From: Candidatus Altarchaeales archaeon A3
GTDB taxonomy: Archaea > Altiarchaeota > Altiarchaeia > Altiarchaeales > Altiarchaeaceae
Direction: 5' to 3'
Length of the DNA: 14,288 nucleotides
Assembly (NCBI GenBank): GCA_002083985.1
Contig: MTER01000006.1
Coordinates: 1 to 14,288, forward strand
The notes under the pieces were generated by a model that saw only the letters and a list, made by a program, of their open reading frames with translations, was not told where the DNA came from and made no database searches. The translations under genes and the position numbers were made by a program. Positions 14,190 through 14,288 of this stretch are shown here, one piece after another (the stretch's first letter is position 1; every line of letters begins with the position of its first letter).

Positions 14190-14288
14190 ATACTCCCCAA
14201 CCTCACAAATTGAGCTTTTTTAAATTTCTGAAATTATAATTATTTTAAAATCAGGAGATTTTAAAATATCCTAACGATTTTCAAAATC
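14190..14288. repeat. 99-bp direct repeat, copy 2 (truncated by window end)
   Basis: Same orientation as 8841-8939, with substitutions at three positions, all in the first 27 bp; the last 70 or so bases are identical. Because identity runs to the final base of the window, the repeat probably continues, perhaps into a hairpin-linker block like the one that follows copy 1. Confidence 0.9.

Noticed and set aside
14100..14190. Short frame starting ATGGCAACAAAAAGACAA after the tRNA
   Set aside because: It ends after seven codons and has no ribosome-binding signal.

Overview
This is an AT-rich archaeal chromosome segment. The archaeal assignment rests on glycerol-1-phosphate dehydrogenase (the enzyme that sets archaeal lipid stereochemistry), EF-1A and EF-2 of archaeal type with a conserved diphthamide-histidine context, and an archaeal str-type operon (S7, EF-2, EF-1A, S10). 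The gene set fits a euryarchaeal or Altiarchaeota-like lineage, but I cannot fix the taxon from sequence alone.

Layout. 1-718: decayed accessory DNA, with a remnant of a type I restriction HsdR C-terminus (159-370), an AT-rich tandem array (391-546) and a 69-bp inverted-repeat element (620-688). 719-1723 (+): G1P dehydrogenase. 1740-2438 (-): QueE, convergent with it. 2761-7591 (-): the str cluster rpsG-fusA-tuf-rpsJ, without rpsL next to rpsG and with a MITE-like insertion between fusA and tuf. 7775-8557 (+): a solitary trpA, divergent from rpsG across a promoter region full of short tandem duplications. 8558-9390: gene-poor DNA with a MITE-like element, hairpin-and-linker repeats and the first copy of a 99-bp repeat. 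9391-11812 (+): a two-gene accessory module, a DarG-like macrodomain protein followed with 8-bp overlap by a DarT-like ADP-ribosyltransferase fused to an HD phosphohydrolase domain. 11864-13924 (+): an AIR-synthase-related (PurM-like) protein with a complete endonuclease III domain nested inside it. 13906-13979 (-): tRNA-Glu(UUC), overlapping the 3' end of that gene on the opposite strand. 14190-14288: the second copy of the 99-bp repeat, running off the window.

Two items stand out. First, the macrodomain / DarT-HD pair looks like a variant DarTG toxin-antitoxin or anti-phage system in which the toxin carries an extra HD domain, the gene order is macro first, and the macro protein has a short unrecognised tail. 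Second, an nth-like [4Fe-4S] DNA glycosylase with all key residues present is inserted in frame into the C-terminal domain of an unrelated PurM-like protein. Both lie between the two copies of the 99-bp repeat.

The intergenic DNA also shows many small duplications (14, 15, 16 and 20 bp) and a family of AT palindromes joined by short GC-richer linkers. One duplication appears to have moved the queE start codon; another inactivated the hsdR remnant.
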